Shown one piece after another: positions 44,241 to 54,916 of a stretch of DNA of 59,757 nucleotides (position 1 is the first letter of the stretch; every line of letters begins with the position of its first letter). This DNA is from Verrucomicrobiota bacterium (GTDB lineage: Bacteria > Verrucomicrobiota > Verrucomicrobiia > Opitutales > Opitutaceae): NCBI GenBank assembly GCA_028293545.1, contig JAQGOP010000060.1, forward strand, positions 1 to 59,757, written 5' to 3'. Below the pieces are notes generated by a model. That model searched no databases and was not told the DNA's origin. It worked only from the letters and a program-made list of their open reading frames with translations. The position numbers and the translations under genes are program-made.

Positions 44241-46640
44241 TCAGAACGAGTAGCCGTAGGTTGCGACGTAGGTGCGCGGCGGCTTTTTCAGCGCGACGAT
44301 GTTGCCGGTGCTATCGGGCGCGAGGGACTGCCAGATGTTCGCGTTCGTGATGTTGTTCACGCGCAGCCGGACCTCCCATTTCTTACGCGCGTAGAACACT
44401 GCGCCGCTGAGATTGGTCGCGGCTGGCAGGTAAACGAGGCGGCCCGAGCCCGAGGCAAATCGGTCGTTCATCACGGCCCCGAGCGTGGCGCCCCAGCCGC
44501 TGGGCAGGGTGTAGGTGCCGTACAGGCTGAAGAGCTTGTCCGGAAATCCGCCGCGACGGATGAACTGGTCGGTGCGCGGAAGTCCCGTGACACTGAGCAG
44601 GCCACCGAGGGCCTGCTGCGATGTTAGGCCCAGGAATTCCGGGGACACGAGGAAGCTGGTCGGCGGGACGAGGTACACCGTTTGCTGCCACGACATCGCG
44701 CCCGAAATGCTCAGATGTTTCGTCGGCACATAGCGCAGTTCGATTTCCAGGCCCTTGGCCTCCGTCGAAAAAGTTTCGAACGACGTCGCATCGATCTGGG
44801 AACGGACCTGCTTGTAGACGTCCGTCGCGATGAAGAGCGTATCGTGGTAGAGTGAAAATTTGACGCCCGCTTCCTGGAGGATCGAATCCGTCAGGGGGGC
44901 GGCCACGTTGGCCGGCGCGACTTCGCCGATATTCCCGATCTGCAGCGCCTGCTGGTGGGCCTGCGTGAAGTAGGGGATGATGCCCGGCGTCAGCTTGTAG
45001 GAGAAACTCTCGGTGTACGACTTGGCGAACGGGTGGTTGCGCACGCCGGCGCGAAACGCGGCGTCGCCGGTGGCGAGCGAACTGCCGTACGAATACAGCG
45101 AGAGCTGGTCGACGCGACCGCCGAGCACGACGATGAGCTTGTCGTAAAACGTCGCGGTCGTGATGACACCGAGGCCGTACGCGTACTGCGTGCTGAAGCG
45201 GTCGGTGCCCCACTTGGTCACACCGGGGTCGTCGAGCGGGCTGCTGACGCGGTCGTTGGGCCGGGCGCCCACGGCGAGGTCGCGGCGGCTGTAGATTTCC
45301 ATCGCGTTGTAGGCGGCGTTCTCGGCGTCGAGGTAGCGGAAGGAAAGCGCCGCGCTGTTGGCCATCTTGAGCCACTTGAACGGCTCCATGCGCTGCTCGA
45401 CCGAGATCTTCTCCTCGAACTGGAGGCCGCTGGCCTGGGTGGCGAAGCCCTGCGTCGTCTCCTTGGCGCGGCGCGTCGTGTCGAGGAACAGCTGGTTCTT
45501 GAAGATCAGGTCCGCGTTGAGATCGTTGATGAGGTCGATGAAATAGCAGGCGGAGGTGGCCTTCGCGTAATCGCCCGGCTCGGTGAAGATGGCATTGCCG
45601 TCAACCGTCGTGAGTTTGATCGTCGCGGGATTCAGCGCGAATGACGCGGGGAGCACGATCGAGGCGGGATTCGTGCCGTAGCGGACGGCGAACGAATACA
45701 CGCCGAGCTCGGGCACGCTGATGACGCCGTTGCCATTGGTGTCGAGGTTCACCAGCGGCTGGCCGCTCAGGTAGGTGCCGTGGTCGACCGTCTCCTGCGT
45801 GATGCGGTTGGTGCCGGATAATTCCGTCGACGCCCAATTCTGGTACTGCTGGCCGAATTCGACGCGCCAGGCGTGCGTCAGCTCCACGTCGAACGACGTC
45901 TGGAGAATCGTTTGGTCGTTGTCGGTGTTATCGTAGTAGCTCCCGGAATTCTCCATGAGCGCGTAGACGTAGTAGCCGCCGGTGCGGTTCGCGAAGGGCA
46001 GGGGCCCGCCTTGTTCCGCGGTCACCTGCCGCTGGTCGTAGGTGCCATAGGTCATGTTCACGCGGCTCGTGGCGCGATCGAGGTATTTGCCCGTGCTGGC
46101 GCGCGCGGCTTTCGGGACGAAGTTAAGATAGCCGCCGATTTTTCCGGGACCGTAGATCGGGGAGGGCGGCCCGCGCACGACGTCGATGCTGTCGGTCGCG
46201 CCGATGGGCGTGGGGAAGATGCCGCCGTTCTCGATGCGCTGCATGCCGCGGAAGAAATTCGCGGCGTTCGTGCCGCGGAGATCGAGCGAGCCGGCGATGC
46301 CGAAGGCCGAGGAGGTGTAGGAATTCGGGACGACGGCGGCGAGGCCCTCGACGTTGGTGATGCCGTACTGGTTCAGCATTTCCGTGCTGACCACGGAAAC
46401 AGAACGCGGCGTTTCGGCGGCGGTGAGGGCGATGCCGAAGATGGAGGAGACCGGTTTGGCCGGCATGACACCGCCGGGGTCTTCATTTTTTTCGTTCGTG
46501 ACAAATTTCTCGAGCGTGACGATCGGCTCGGTGGCGGGACTGGCGGGCGGCTTGGTTTCCGTCCCGGGAGCGGTCTCCGCCGCGAGGCGGCAGGCGACGG
46601 CAGCGGTGAAAATTAAAAAGGAGCGCGCAAATTTGTGCAT
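44241..46640 (-). CDS. TonB-dependent outer-membrane receptor (siderophore-type plug)
   Basis: This ~799-residue protein has a signal peptide (FLIFTAAVACRLAAE). A plug domain has PRSVSVVSTEMLNQYGITNV and DSIDVVRGPPSPIYGPGKIGGYLNF. The 22-strand barrel that follows ends with the aromatic Phe of ATYGYSF. The region TEPIVTLEKFVTNEK near the N terminus is the sort seen in Opitutaceae receptors. It imports a bound ligand using TonB energy. The gene position just upstream of the three amidohydrolases suggests that it brings in their substrate. The start at 46640 is chosen for the signal peptide; the frame is longer. Confidence 0.92.
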   Translation of the reverse strand: MHKFARSFLIFTAAVACRLAAETAPGTETKPPASPATEPIVTLEKFVTNEKNEDPGGVMPAKPVSSIFGIALTAAETPRSVSVVSTEMLNQYGITNVEGLAAVVPNSYTSSAFGIAGSLDLRGTNAANFFRGMQRIENGGIFPTPIGATDSIDVVRGPPSPIYGPGKIGGYLNFVPKAARASTGKYLDRATSRVNMTYGTYDQRQVTAEQGGPLPFANRTGGYYVYALMENSGSYYDNTDNDQTILQTSFDVELTHAWRVEFGQQYQNWASTELSGTNRITQETVDHGTYLSGQPLVNLDTNGNGVISVPELGVYSFAVRYGTNPASIVLPASFALNPATIKLTTVDGNAIFTEPGDYAKATSACYFIDLINDLNADLIFKNQLFLDTTRRAKETTQGFATQASGLQFEEKISVEQRMEPFKWLKMANSAALSFRYLDAENAAYNAMEIYSRRDLAVGARPNDRVSSPLDDPGVTKWGTDRFSTQYAYGLGVITTATFYDKLIVVLGGRVDQLSLYSYGSSLATGDAAFRAGVRNHPFAKSYTESFSYKLTPGIIPYFTQAHQQALQIGNIGEVAPANVAAPLTDSILQEAGVKFSLYHDTLFIATDVYKQVRSQIDATSFETFSTEAKGLEIELRYVPTKHLSISGAMSWQQTVYLVPPTSFLVSPEFLGLTSQQALGGLLSVTGLPRTDQFIRRGGFPDKLFSLYGTYTLPSGWGATLGAVMNDRFASGSGRLVYLPAATNLSGAVFYARKKWEVRLRVNNITNANIWQSLAPDSTGNIVALKKPPRTYVATYGYSF

Positions 46641-46874
46641 AGCCTGGTGAGTTCCTGGTGGTGGTGGTGGGTCGAGGGACGTCGCCGGGCTTTGCACGCG
46701 ACGTGCCACAGAGCTTCGGGGCCGTGGCGTATTAATTCTTTTCCAGCGACGACCGCTTTGAGGAATTCGCTTCATCCTTCCCGTTCAGCGCGGCGACCGT
46801 GCGGGCGCGCGGCCGCGAAGGGACGTCCCAGCGTGCATGCGCGCAGACGGGCGCTCGTCTACGTCGCTGAGAAA

Positions 46875-47867
46875 TCAGGCCGCGACCAGCAGCAGGATTC
46901 CGCTGCAGGTGACGAAGGAGGCGAGCGCCGACTTGCAGCGTTGGACGAACTCCTGCTCGAGTTCCTGCGGCTCGCGGCTCTTGAGCCGCGCGACGATCCA
47001 GCTGCGCACGAAGCGCTTGGTCGTCAGCGAAACGGCGACCAGCGAGCCGGCTGCCGTTTCGGATGCAACCTGCCAGGAAGCGAACACTCCGACGCCGAAG
47101 CCGGAAGTCACGAGCTGTTTCGCGGCGTCGAGGCTGCCGGCGGCGATGAGATTCCTCGGGGAAATTTTCTCCTCGCGGAAATAATCGTCCAGGATCGTTG
47201 CGGTCGGCCCGTTTTTCATCGGCATCACGTAGGTCTCGGCTGCCATCGACGGGTGGGAGACGTGCTTCAGCTTTACCCACGGATGTTGCGCCGAGATGAA
47301 GAACTGAAGGTCGTCCTCGAAGATCTTGTCGAACGTGAAATCCCCGGAAGGCGTGGTGTCGACTCCCAGCGCGAAATCGATCTGGTGCGAGTGCAGGAGC
47401 TCGAGGAGGCTGGGAAAATTGCCGGGCTCGAGGCGGACGCGGCATTGCGGGTGCTGCTCGCGAAACTCCTTCAGGACGCGGGGAAGCACGTACTGGCAGG
47501 CGAGGGTGCCGGCGCCGACGGACAGCTGGTTGCGGGGTTGCGAGGTAAAGTGCTCCGCCTCGACGCGCACGGCGCGCATCTCGCCGAGGATTTTTTCCAC
47601 GCGCAGGTTCAGCTGCTCGCCGGCGGGCGTGAGCGTGATGATGCGCCCGCGGCGGTTGAAAAGCTGGCAGCCAATGTCGTTCTCCAGCGACTTGATCGCG
47701 TGGCTGACGGCGGACTGGGTCAGGAAGAGTTCTTCCGAGGCGACGGTGAAACTCTGATGGCGAACCAGCGCCGCAAAAGCGGCGATCTGGCGACTATCGA
47801 TGATGCGATTCCTGATGCGATCCGGTTCCTCCAAGTTTGCGGGTGCCGAAGAAATAGCATTTCTCAC
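46875..47867 (-). CDS. LysR-family transcriptional regulator
   Basis: This ~330-residue protein has the LysR helix-turn-helix FAALVRHQSFTVASEELFLTQSAVSHAIKSLE and a C-terminal effector domain of periplasmic-binding type (~105-300). No ATG lies near the conserved N terminus. GTG at 47867 is proposed, and TTG at 47834 is an alternative. The C terminus ends in the hydrophobic LASFVTCSGILLLVAA, which is odd for this family. It is encoded upstream of, and on the same strand as, the TonB receptor and amidohydrolases, and is the obvious candidate regulator, although LysR genes are more often divergent. Confidence 0.88.
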   Translation of the reverse strand: MRNAISSAPANLEEPDRIRNRIIDSRQIAAFAALVRHQSFTVASEELFLTQSAVSHAIKSLENDIGCQLFNRRGRIITLTPAGEQLNLRVEKILGEMRAVRVEAEHFTSQPRNQLSVGAGTLACQYVLPRVLKEFREQHPQCRVRLEPGNFPSLLELLHSHQIDFALGVDTTPSGDFTFDKIFEDDLQFFISAQHPWVKLKHVSHPSMAAETYVMPMKNGPTATILDDYFREEKISPRNLIAAGSLDAAKQLVTSGFGVGVFASWQVASETAAGSLVAVSLTTKRFVRSWIVARLKSREPQELEQEFVQRCKSALASFVTCSGILLLVAA

Positions 47868-47938
47868 GCCAATGTTGGCATGAGCAGGATTGTTTTGAGC
47901 CGGGGGTTTTCCGGCCGCGATCGGGCAAGGGATTTCGC

Positions 47939-47985
47939 CGCGGGTGGAACGGGCTGTCCCCAACGCGTGAGCGGCTCCGTCCGCA
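47939..47985. repeat. Inverted partial copy of the 140-bp element
   Basis: CGCGGGTGGAACGGGCTGTC, then CCCAACGCGTGA and CGGCTCCGTCCGC, is the reverse complement (with few changes) of the GGACGGAG...AACGCGTT...CGTTCCACCCGCG half of the units at 27091-27480. It lies between the regulator and the kinase gene. Confidence 0.6.
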
Positions 47986-48078
47986 CCTGAACGGAGACAG
48001 AGCCAACCCAAGCGACGGGCTCAGGGTCGTCGAGAGCTCGTGCGGGACAACCGGCCGCAGCGACCGGAGCGTGGGCGG

Positions 48079-50268
48079 TTACGCCGGGAGGCCGACGGCG
48101 GCCCATCGTTCCAGCGCGGCCTGAAGGTCTCCGATCCGCACGGGTTTGCTGATATAGTCGTTCATGCCCGCGGCGAGGCACAGCTCGCGGTCACCCTGCA
48201 TGGCATTCGCGGTGAGCGCGATGATGTGCACAGGCGCCTGCCAGGCACACGGGACCTCGCGGTCCGCTTCCTGGCGACGGATCGTGCGCGTCGCCTCATA
48301 GCCGTCCATTTCCGGCATCTGGCCGTCGACGAAAAGGAGCGGGTAGGGATAACGCTGCAGGGCATCGATCACTTCAAAACCATTCGCCACGGGATCGGCC
48401 GCGACCCCTAGTTTCCGCAGCATCACGAGCGCGACTTTCTGGTTCACGATATTGTCCTCGGCCAGGAGGATGCGCGTGTTTTGTAACCTGGCTTGAAGGG
48501 CGGGTGAGAGCCCGAGCCCGACCGGTATTCCCGGCCGGGTGTTCATGCTGGCGGCGGCTGTCCGTCCGATCACCGCCACGAGGCAATCCAACAGTCGCCC
48601 GTACTTCACCGGTTTCGGCAGAGCCGCGTCGATTTTCGCCGCCTTGAGCGCTTCCGGCGCGAGGGTCTGGCCGCGGGGCGTCATCACAATGAGCCGGGTC
48701 CCGGCGATCGCGGGATCCGCCTTGATTGCCTGCGCGAGCGTCAAGCCGTCCATTTCCGGCATCTCCACGTCGAGGAGCGCAACCTCGTACGGCCGCCCTT
48801 CGGCCGCTGCGGTCCGAAGCACGCTGAGCGCCTCGTGGCCGCTCGCGGCGCTGCCCTTCTGGAGTTTCCAGGCGAAAATCTGGTGACGCAGGACCTGGCG
48901 GGCGGTGGCGTTGTCGTCGACCACAAGGACCCGGAGGTTCGACCAGCCGTCGTGATCCACGGGCAGCGCGGGCTTCGCATCCTGCGCCGACCGATCGAAG
49001 CGCACGGTGAACCAAAACGTCGAGCCCTTGCCCGTTTCGCTCTGCACGCCGATCTCGCCGTGCATCATCGCGACCAGCCGTTTCGAAATCGCGAGGCCCA
49101 GGCCGGTTCCGCCGTACCGCCGCGTCGTCGAGGCATCGGCTTGGGTGAACGCCTGGAAGAGCCTCGCCTGCGCTTCCGGGGAAATTCCGACGCCCGTGTC
49201 GTGGACGTCGAAACGCACTGACACATGTTCCGTCGTCTCGGATTGCTTCGTGACCCGGACGACGACTTCGCCGCCCTCGGTGAACTTGACCGCATTGCCG
49301 AGGAGGTTGGTCAGGACCTGCCGCACGCGGCCCGGGTCGCCGCGCAGGACCTCGGGGATATCGGGAGAAATCGCCATGACGAGTTCGAGATGCTTCGCCT
49401 GCGCGCGCTCGGCCAGGAGGTCGAGGGTGCTCTCGATCGCATCGACGAGGTCGAAATCGAGCATTTCGAAACTGAGTTTCCCGGCCTCGATTTTCGAGAA
49501 GTCGAGGATGTCGTTGATGATCGTCATCAAGGTGTCCGCGCTGCTGCGGATGGTTTCCGCGAATTCGAGCTGCGGCGGCGTCAGTTCGGTATCGATGAGA
49601 ATCCCGGAGAGGCCGATGATCCCGTTCATGGGCGTGCGAATCTCATGGCTCATGTTTGCGAGGAATTCGCTCTTCGCGCGATTGGCCACCTCCGCCGCCT
49701 CCATCGCCGTCCGCAATTCCCGGGTCCGTTCCGCGACGAGCGCTTCCATGTCGGCGATCTGCACTCTTGCCTGCTGGCCCAGGTGCCATTTCTCGCTCAA
49801 GGCCGTCGCCAGCTGGAGGGCCTCCACGTTATCGAAGGGTTTCTTGAGGATGAGCAGCTGGTCCGACTGGCCGAGTTTATCGATCATGGCATCCCACGAG
49901 TAATCCGAATATGCGGTGCAGATGACGATCTGGAGATCGGGATCGATGGCCCAGACCTGGGCCGTCGTCTCGATGCCATCCCAGCCGGGCGGCATGCGGA
50001 CATCCATGAAAGCCATCGCGTAGGGCCGGCCCGCTTCGAGCGCCTGCCGGACCATCTCGAGGCCGTCCTTGCCCTGGTAGGCCGAATCCACCTCGAACGT
50101 GTGCGCCTTGCGGGACGTTGGCTTGGTGCCGAAGAGCGCGGTTTCCATGGAATCGGCCGGGGTCGCGGCGGATGCGCCCATCAGGATTTTCCGGAAGTCG
50201 TCGTGAATCGCCCGGTTGTCGTCGATCACGAGAATGCGTAGATTCTTATCGAGGTAGGGTCGGCTCAT
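48079..50268 (-). CDS. Hybrid histidine kinase: REC-HisKA-HATPase-REC-REC
   Basis: This ~729-residue soluble protein has an N-terminal receiver (~8-150, Asp in [15 protein letters not shown]) and a short coiled coil. HisKA has its His in [14 protein letters not shown], and the ATPase has [21 protein letters not shown] and [13 protein letters not shown]. Two receivers follow: the first has Asp in [13 protein letters not shown], while the second has Asp in [16 protein letters not shown]. The protein lacks membrane segments, so its first receiver is probably fed by the upstream kinase, whose gene overlaps by 23 bases. There is no Hpt domain, and the DNA-binding output is elsewhere. Confidence 0.88.
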   Translation of the reverse strand: MSRPYLDKNLRILVIDDNRAIHDDFRKILMGASAATPADSMETALFGTKPTSRKAHTFEVDSAYQGKDGLEMVRQALEAGRPYAMAFMDVRMPPGWDGIETTAQVWAIDPDLQIVICTAYSDYSWDAMIDKLGQSDQLLILKKPFDNVEALQLATALSEKWHLGQQARVQIADMEALVAERTRELRTAMEAAEVANRAKSEFLANMSHEIRTPMNGIIGLSGILIDTELTPPQLEFAETIRSSADTLMTIINDILDFSKIEAGKLSFEMLDFDLVDAIESTLDLLAERAQAKHLELVMAISPDIPEVLRGDPGRVRQVLTNLLGNAVKFTEGGEVVVRVTKQSETTEHVSVRFDVHDTGVGISPEAQARLFQAFTQADASTTRRYGGTGLGLAISKRLVAMMHGEIGVQSETGKGSTFWFTVRFDRSAQDAKPALPVDHDGWSNLRVLVVDDNATARQVLRHQIFAWKLQKGSAASGHEALSVLRTAAAEGRPYEVALLDVEMPEMDGLTLAQAIKADPAIAGTRLIVMTPRGQTLAPEALKAAKIDAALPKPVKYGRLLDCLVAVIGRTAAASMNTRPGIPVGLGLSPALQARLQNTRILLAEDNIVNQKVALVMLRKLGVAADPVANGFEVIDALQRYPYPLLFVDGQMPEMDGYEATRTIRRQEADREVPCAWQAPVHIIALTANAMQGDRELCLAAGMNDYISKPVRIGDLQAALERWAAVGLPA

Positions 50269-52291
50269 GGGGTGAATGGGGCTTGAAGGGAAGAGTGAGG
50301 ACGAAGGTCGCACCCAGGCCGGGGCCGGCGCTCTGCGCAGTAAGCGAGCCCCCGAGTTCCTTGGCTGCGAGCGCGCCGCTATGAAGGCCGAATCCGTGGC
50401 CGCCTTTTCGCGTCGTGAAACCATGCGCGAATATCCGGTTCAGGTTTTCCTTCGGGATGCCCACGCCATTGTCGCTGATCGTGATGCTGACATTTTCGTC
50501 GGTCGCGGTGATGCGCGTCGTGAGAACCTTGTCGCTGCGCCCGGACTCGTCGCAGGCGTATTTCGCGTTCCGCACGAGGTTCACGATGATCTGGAGTACC
50601 TTGTTTTTTTCGAGGGTGATGACCGGCCGCGCTTCATATTCGCGGTTGAGGTCGACGTCGTGGCGCGCAAGAGAACCCGCATTCATCCGGATCGCGTCCT
50701 CGACCAAGTCCGTGACGGACACGGTTTCGACGACGCCGGACGTCTTCGCGTAGCTCTGCTGCATGGCGACGATGTCTTTGATGTGCTCAATGTTTTTCCG
50801 AAGGTTCTCCAATTCGAGGACGATCGTGCGATGTTCCGCCGCGAGGCTTTCGGCCAGCGTCGCGAGGTAAGGCCGGATCATTTTTCCCTTCTCATCCGTG
50901 GTGAGATAGGCGCCGAGGTCGGCCGCGTGTTCGTCCAGGAGGACGAGCACCTTGGCGAGGTTCGGAATTTTTGAGCGTCGCACCTGGTCGGAGACAAGGG
51001 TCGACGACACATTCACGCTGTTGAGCACGTTGCCCACATTGTGGAGAACGCCGGTGGCGACTTCGGCCATCCCGGCCTGCCGCGACGTTTCCAGCAGCTG
51101 CCGATGGAGATCCTCAAGCTCGAGTTCCGCGCGCTTGCGTTCGGTGATGTCGACGAGCGTCGAGACCTCCTGCAAAATCCGGCCGTCGTCGCCGCGATAG
51201 ACCTTGATCGCGAGGACAACCCACACGGTGTCGCCCTGCGGCCGCAGGTAGCGTTTTTCCATGCTGAAGTCGTCGATCTCGCCGCGGGTCAGTTGCCCGC
51301 GGAATTCGTCCTGGCGCTTGAGGTCGTCGGGGAAGGAAATCGCGCGGACCTCGTTCAGCTCCGGCATCCTCGACGGGTCCAACCCGGTGATACGATAAAA
51401 CGCGGGATTGATGAGCCGTTCCGTGACGGTCGAGCGATAGTCGATCCAGGTCACGCTGAACGTCACCGCCTCGATGATAAAGCGGAGCTGTGCGGCCTTC
51501 TGCGCGGTCTCGCCCTCGGCCTGGCGGAGGGCGCTGGTCCGCTCTTCGACGCGACGCTCGAGGTCGGTGCGGCTGACCTTCAGCTCAGCGTCGCGCCCCT
51601 GCACCTGGGTGAGCATGTGATTGAAACCATCAATGAGTCGGCCGATTTCGTCGTTCCCGTGTTTGACGGCGCGGATGGAATAATCGCTTTCCGCCGCGAC
51701 CCGTTCCGCGATCCGGGCGAGGCCGGACACCGGTTCCGAAATGACCCGCTGCAGCTTGGATGCGAGCAGCCACGCCACGAGGGAGCTCATGGCCAGGACC
51801 AGGATCGAGATCAGCGTGTATCGGCGCCAGCGCACACCTAGCTCACGCAGGTCGGATTCCAGATAGATGGTTCCGATCTTCTCGCCGTCGATTTCGATCG
51901 GGTGAAAGAGACCGAGGTGATCGGGGTCGAACGTCGCTCCGCTCGCCTGCGCTGGCGGCCACGTGGTCCTGCGCGCGCCCGGCCTTTGGTAGGTGGCAAA
52001 TATCCTGCCATCGGCGGCGTAGATGCAGGCGGCGATAACATGGGATTGGGCGACGAGCCCCTTCATCGTCTGCTCGGCGGATTTCACATCGTCGAAGACC
52101 AGGGCGGAACCGCAGTTGAAACCGATCATCTCGGCGGTCACGGAGAGATCCTCGATCATCTCGCCCCGGAAATTGTACTGTTCAAACGCCACGAAGGAAA
52201 CACAGGCGAGGAGCAGAGCGACGAAGCTCGTGACCAGCGTGATGACGACGATCTTCTGTTTGATGGGCTGGTTGCGCAGAAAATTATTCAT
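50246..52291 (-). CDS. Membrane sensor histidine kinase (CHASE-type, HAMP, PAS)
   Basis: This 681-residue protein has an N-terminal helix (~15-36) and a periplasmic CHASE8-like domain (~40-155) with [16 protein letters not shown] second helix (~165-185) leads to HAMP ([15 protein letters not shown]). A coiled coil and a PAS domain (~270-400) follow. The kinase core has the H box [14 protein letters not shown], and the ATPase has [12 protein letters not shown] and [21 protein letters not shown]8 sensors are often paired with YfiR, which lies just upstream (4-base overlap). It probably reports periplasmic state to the next kinase. Confidence 0.86.
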   Translation of the reverse strand: MNNFLRNQPIKQKIVVITLVTSFVALLLACVSFVAFEQYNFRGEMIEDLSVTAEMIGFNCGSALVFDDVKSAEQTMKGLVAQSHVIAACIYAADGRIFATYQRPGARRTTWPPAQASGATFDPDHLGLFHPIEIDGEKIGTIYLESDLRELGVRWRRYTLISILVLAMSSLVAWLLASKLQRVISEPVSGLARIAERVAAESDYSIRAVKHGNDEIGRLIDGFNHMLTQVQGRDAELKVSRTDLERRVEERTSALRQAEGETAQKAAQLRFIIEAVTFSVTWIDYRSTVTERLINPAFYRITGLDPSRMPELNEVRAISFPDDLKRQDEFRGQLTRGEIDDFSMEKRYLRPQGDTVWVVLAIKVYRGDDGRILQEVSTLVDITERKRAELELEDLHRQLLETSRQAGMAEVATGVLHNVGNVLNSVNVSSTLVSDQVRRSKIPNLAKVLVLLDEHAADLGAYLTTDEKGKMIRPYLATLAESLAAEHRTIVLELENLRKNIEHIKDIVAMQQSYAKTSGVVETVSVTDLVEDAIRMNAGSLARHDVDLNREYEARPVITLEKNKVLQIIVNLVRNAKYACDESGRSDKVLTTRITATDENVSITISDNGVGIPKENLNRIFAHGFTTRKGGHGFGLHSGALAAKELGGSLTAQSAGPGLGATFVLTLPFKPHSPHEPTLPR

Positions 52292-52890
52292 GGCCGGGTG
52301 GCGCTCGCCGCGCGGACGGAAGTGGCGAGTTTTAAAAGTTGTGCGCTCAGCTTCAGGCGCGCGGCAGCGCTGGCCCCGAGGTCGATGGAGAAACGGACCT
52401 TGTCGCCCTCGAGGAGGAAGGTGATCGCGCCGCCGTGAGCGGCAAAACTTGACGATTCCCCGACAGTGAGGATGGCCGCACCCGATAGCTGCGGCCGCAG
52501 CTCGTCGAAGCGTCGTTCTTCGCCGGCGGGAAAAAACAATACGTCTACGTCGGCGAGTTCGGCCGGGGACGTCACCACGCGCGCGGCCACGTCGCGACCA
52601 TCGACCTTGCGACCGAGAATCGTCTTCTGCAGTTCAGCGCCGAAGGGATCATGGCCCATGATGCCGATCGTGATGGGACGAGAGCTGGCGCCGAAGTGAT
52701 CGGGAGGGAATTCGACGAACTTCGTGAAGTTATAAAGAAAAGCGGCCTTAACCCGGTACTCCTTCGTGGCCGTCGACTCCGCGCCGGAGGTCGACGCGAC
52801 GGCCCAAATGAGCGCCGCCGCACAGGTCCCAATGATCCGGGCATGGGCGATGCACGGTCGGTCCCAGGAAAGTTTGGGCAGGATGGGCAC
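52288..52890 (-). CDS. YfiR-family (DUF4154) periplasmic protein
   Basis: This 200-residue protein has a signal peptide (IIGTCAAALIWAVASTSGA). The DUF4154 pattern is visible: EYRVKAAFLYNFTKFVEFP near the start, ITIGIMGHDPFG, LFFPAGEERRF, and GAAILTVGESSSFAAHGGAI in the middle. YfiR in Pseudomonas is a periplasmic repressor of the diguanylate cyclase YfiN; here a kinase with a CHASE8-like periplasmic domain follows instead of a cyclase. It overlaps the kinase gene by 4 bases and starts 1 base after the TonB receptor stop. Confidence 0.88.
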   Translation of the reverse strand: MPILPKLSWDRPCIAHARIIGTCAAALIWAVASTSGAESTATKEYRVKAAFLYNFTKFVEFPPDHFGASSRPITIGIMGHDPFGAELQKTILGRKVDGRDVAARVVTSPAELADVDVLFFPAGEERRFDELRPQLSGAAILTVGESSSFAAHGGAITFLLEGDKVRFSIDLGASAAARLKLSAQLLKLATSVRAASATRP

Positions 52891-52891
52891 G

Positions 52892-54916
52892 TTAAAATTT
52901 CCAGGTCGCCTTCGCGTAGACGCTGCGCGGCACTTCCGTCAACGACAGCGTGGGACCGAGGGCGGCGGGCTGCTCGGCGTGCTGAGGATCGAGGAGATTT
53001 TGTCCGACGAGGGCAAACTCCAGCTGGAGGCTGGGCCGGTATGAGAGCCGAATGTCGGCGGTGGTATAGGATGGGACACCGAGGACTGCGCCGACGTATC
53101 GGATGGCTCCATCGAGGGCCGCGCGCCGCGTGAAATCGTAGTTCACGCGCAGGCCGGCCTGGTTTCGTGGCGACCCGCGTTCGAGTGTGTCGACAGTGGT
53201 CGCCACGCCGCCGTGTATCCTCATGAGCAGGCTGGAATAGATGGCGGTGAAGCGAAGCTCCTCGGTGGGGGCGAACGTGAGCGAAACTTCGCCGCCGTAT
53301 CCGGTTCCGGACATCGAATTTGCGAAGACCTGCTCGGCTCGTCCGGTGCCGGGGAAGGGTCCGGTGCCGGGGGTCAAATTCCCGGTGAATTCGCCCGCAA
53401 TCAGGTCGCGGTACTCATTATAGAACAGGGCGACGTCGACGCTGACGCGTTGGCTGGCCTGGGCACGATAGCCGATCTCGTAGGCCTGCAACACCTCCGC
53501 CCGGGTCTGGCTGCTGCCAGTGAGCGTGGGAAAGTAAAGCCCGCCGCCAATGACGATCGGCGTCAGAGTGATGGCCAGGAGCTGCTCGTGTTCCGCGTCA
53601 TCAGGCGTCCGCACCGCGCGCGAAACGGCTGCCCATAGAGTCTGCTTGGGGGTCGCTTTGAATGCGAGCCGCACACTCGGCTGCAGTTCGAACCCGGTGA
53701 AGTCGTTATGCTCGACCTTGCTGCCGAGCGTCAGGAGGAGCCGGTCGGGCACGAGTTTGATTTCGTCCTGCAGGAATGCGCTGAAGAGGCTCGTCGAGAG
53801 TTTACCGTCGAGGATGGCGATGAAAGGAGTCGTTTGCTCAAGCCGCGTCGTTTCGAAGCGGGCGCCCACGCCCCAGATAAATTCCTGGCGGGCAGCGCCC
53901 GGCGCCGAAATGTGCTGCAGCGTCAGGTCGAAGATATCCGTTTCGGAGTGGGCGCGCGTCGGTTCATCGCGAAACGAGCGGTTATAATAGGCCTGTGCTT
54001 CGGTGCTGGAGCCGGCGCCCGAGGTCTGCGTCCAGCGCAGAAGGGCATTGGCATTGTACGCCTCCGATTTGTCGTGGTCCAAATCCGCTTCCGTCAATCC
54101 GCCCTGCGCGGTCCAATGCACACTCTCGCTGGGATAGGAGTCGATTCGCGTCCCGACCTGCCACACTGACCACCGGTCTCCCCCCTGGCCGCCGGCAGCG
54201 GTGGGAAAATCATCGGTCGATTGGTAGCTGCTAAAAATTCGAAAATAGGTGTGGTCCCCCGCGCGACCGCCGTAACGCACGCCGGCGTCGATCGGGTGAA
54301 TGCTGCCCGCGCTCCCGCTGACGAGTCCGCCTTGGGTGTCGCGAGCGCTTTTGCTCACGAGGTTGATGACGCCGTTGACGGCATTCGCTCCCCACACCGT
54401 GGCGCCGGGTCCGCGGATGACTTCGATCCGATCCACGTCTTCCAACATCGCTTGTTGGATATCCCAGTACACACCCGCGAACGACGGATCGTAGACGGCG
54501 CGGCCGTCGATCAGCACCAGGAGTTTGTTGGCGTAAGGTCCCTGGAACCCGCGGACCGAGATGGCCCACTGGCTGGCATTGATGAGGCCGACATCCATGC
54601 CCGGCACCAGGCGAAGCGACTCGGCGAACGACGTGGCACCCGACCGGCGAAGATCGTCGTTGGTGAGGACCGAGACAGCGGCGGCGGTGTCGAAGAGGCG
54701 CTGCTCTTTTTTCGAGACCGAGGTTACTGACTCGTTCATCAGCTGCTCCAGGCTCAAGTCGCCCAAATTTTCCTTGTCCGCGCCGGGGCTCGGGCTCGCG
54801 CCGTGGGCGGCGGCGGCGAGAAGACCGACGAGCACGATTGGGATCCATCGGGCAGTCGCAACGGTGGGCCAGAAGGGCGGACGGGGGTGACAGGGGAAAG
54901 GGAAGAAAGAGATCAT
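52892..54916 (-). CDS. TonB-dependent outer-membrane receptor of the YfiR-kinase operon
   Basis: This 674-residue protein has an N-terminal hydrophobic stretch (IPIVLVGLLAAAAHGA). It has LGDLSLEQLMNESVTSVSKKEQ, typical of receptors next to DUF4154 genes, and the plug has RRSGATSFAESLRLVPGMDV and DRIEVIRGPGATVWGANAVNGV. A beta barrel follows and ends in ...VYAKATWKF with terminal Phe. It is the first of four genes with minimal gaps. A transport role with an unknown ligand is expected, and a sensing role with the kinases downstream is possible. Confidence 0.92.
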   Translation of the reverse strand: MISFFPFPCHPRPPFWPTVATARWIPIVLVGLLAAAAHGASPSPGADKENLGDLSLEQLMNESVTSVSKKEQRLFDTAAAVSVLTNDDLRRSGATSFAESLRLVPGMDVGLINASQWAISVRGFQGPYANKLLVLIDGRAVYDPSFAGVYWDIQQAMLEDVDRIEVIRGPGATVWGANAVNGVINLVSKSARDTQGGLVSGSAGSIHPIDAGVRYGGRAGDHTYFRIFSSYQSTDDFPTAAGGQGGDRWSVWQVGTRIDSYPSESVHWTAQGGLTEADLDHDKSEAYNANALLRWTQTSGAGSSTEAQAYYNRSFRDEPTRAHSETDIFDLTLQHISAPGAARQEFIWGVGARFETTRLEQTTPFIAILDGKLSTSLFSAFLQDEIKLVPDRLLLTLGSKVEHNDFTGFELQPSVRLAFKATPKQTLWAAVSRAVRTPDDAEHEQLLAITLTPIVIGGGLYFPTLTGSSQTRAEVLQAYEIGYRAQASQRVSVDVALFYNEYRDLIAGEFTGNLTPGTGPFPGTGRAEQVFANSMSGTGYGGEVSLTFAPTEELRFTAIYSSLLMRIHGGVATTVDTLERGSPRNQAGLRVNYDFTRRAALDGAIRYVGAVLGVPSYTTADIRLSYRPSLQLEFALVGQNLLDPQHAEQPAALGPTLSLTEVPRSVYAKATWKF

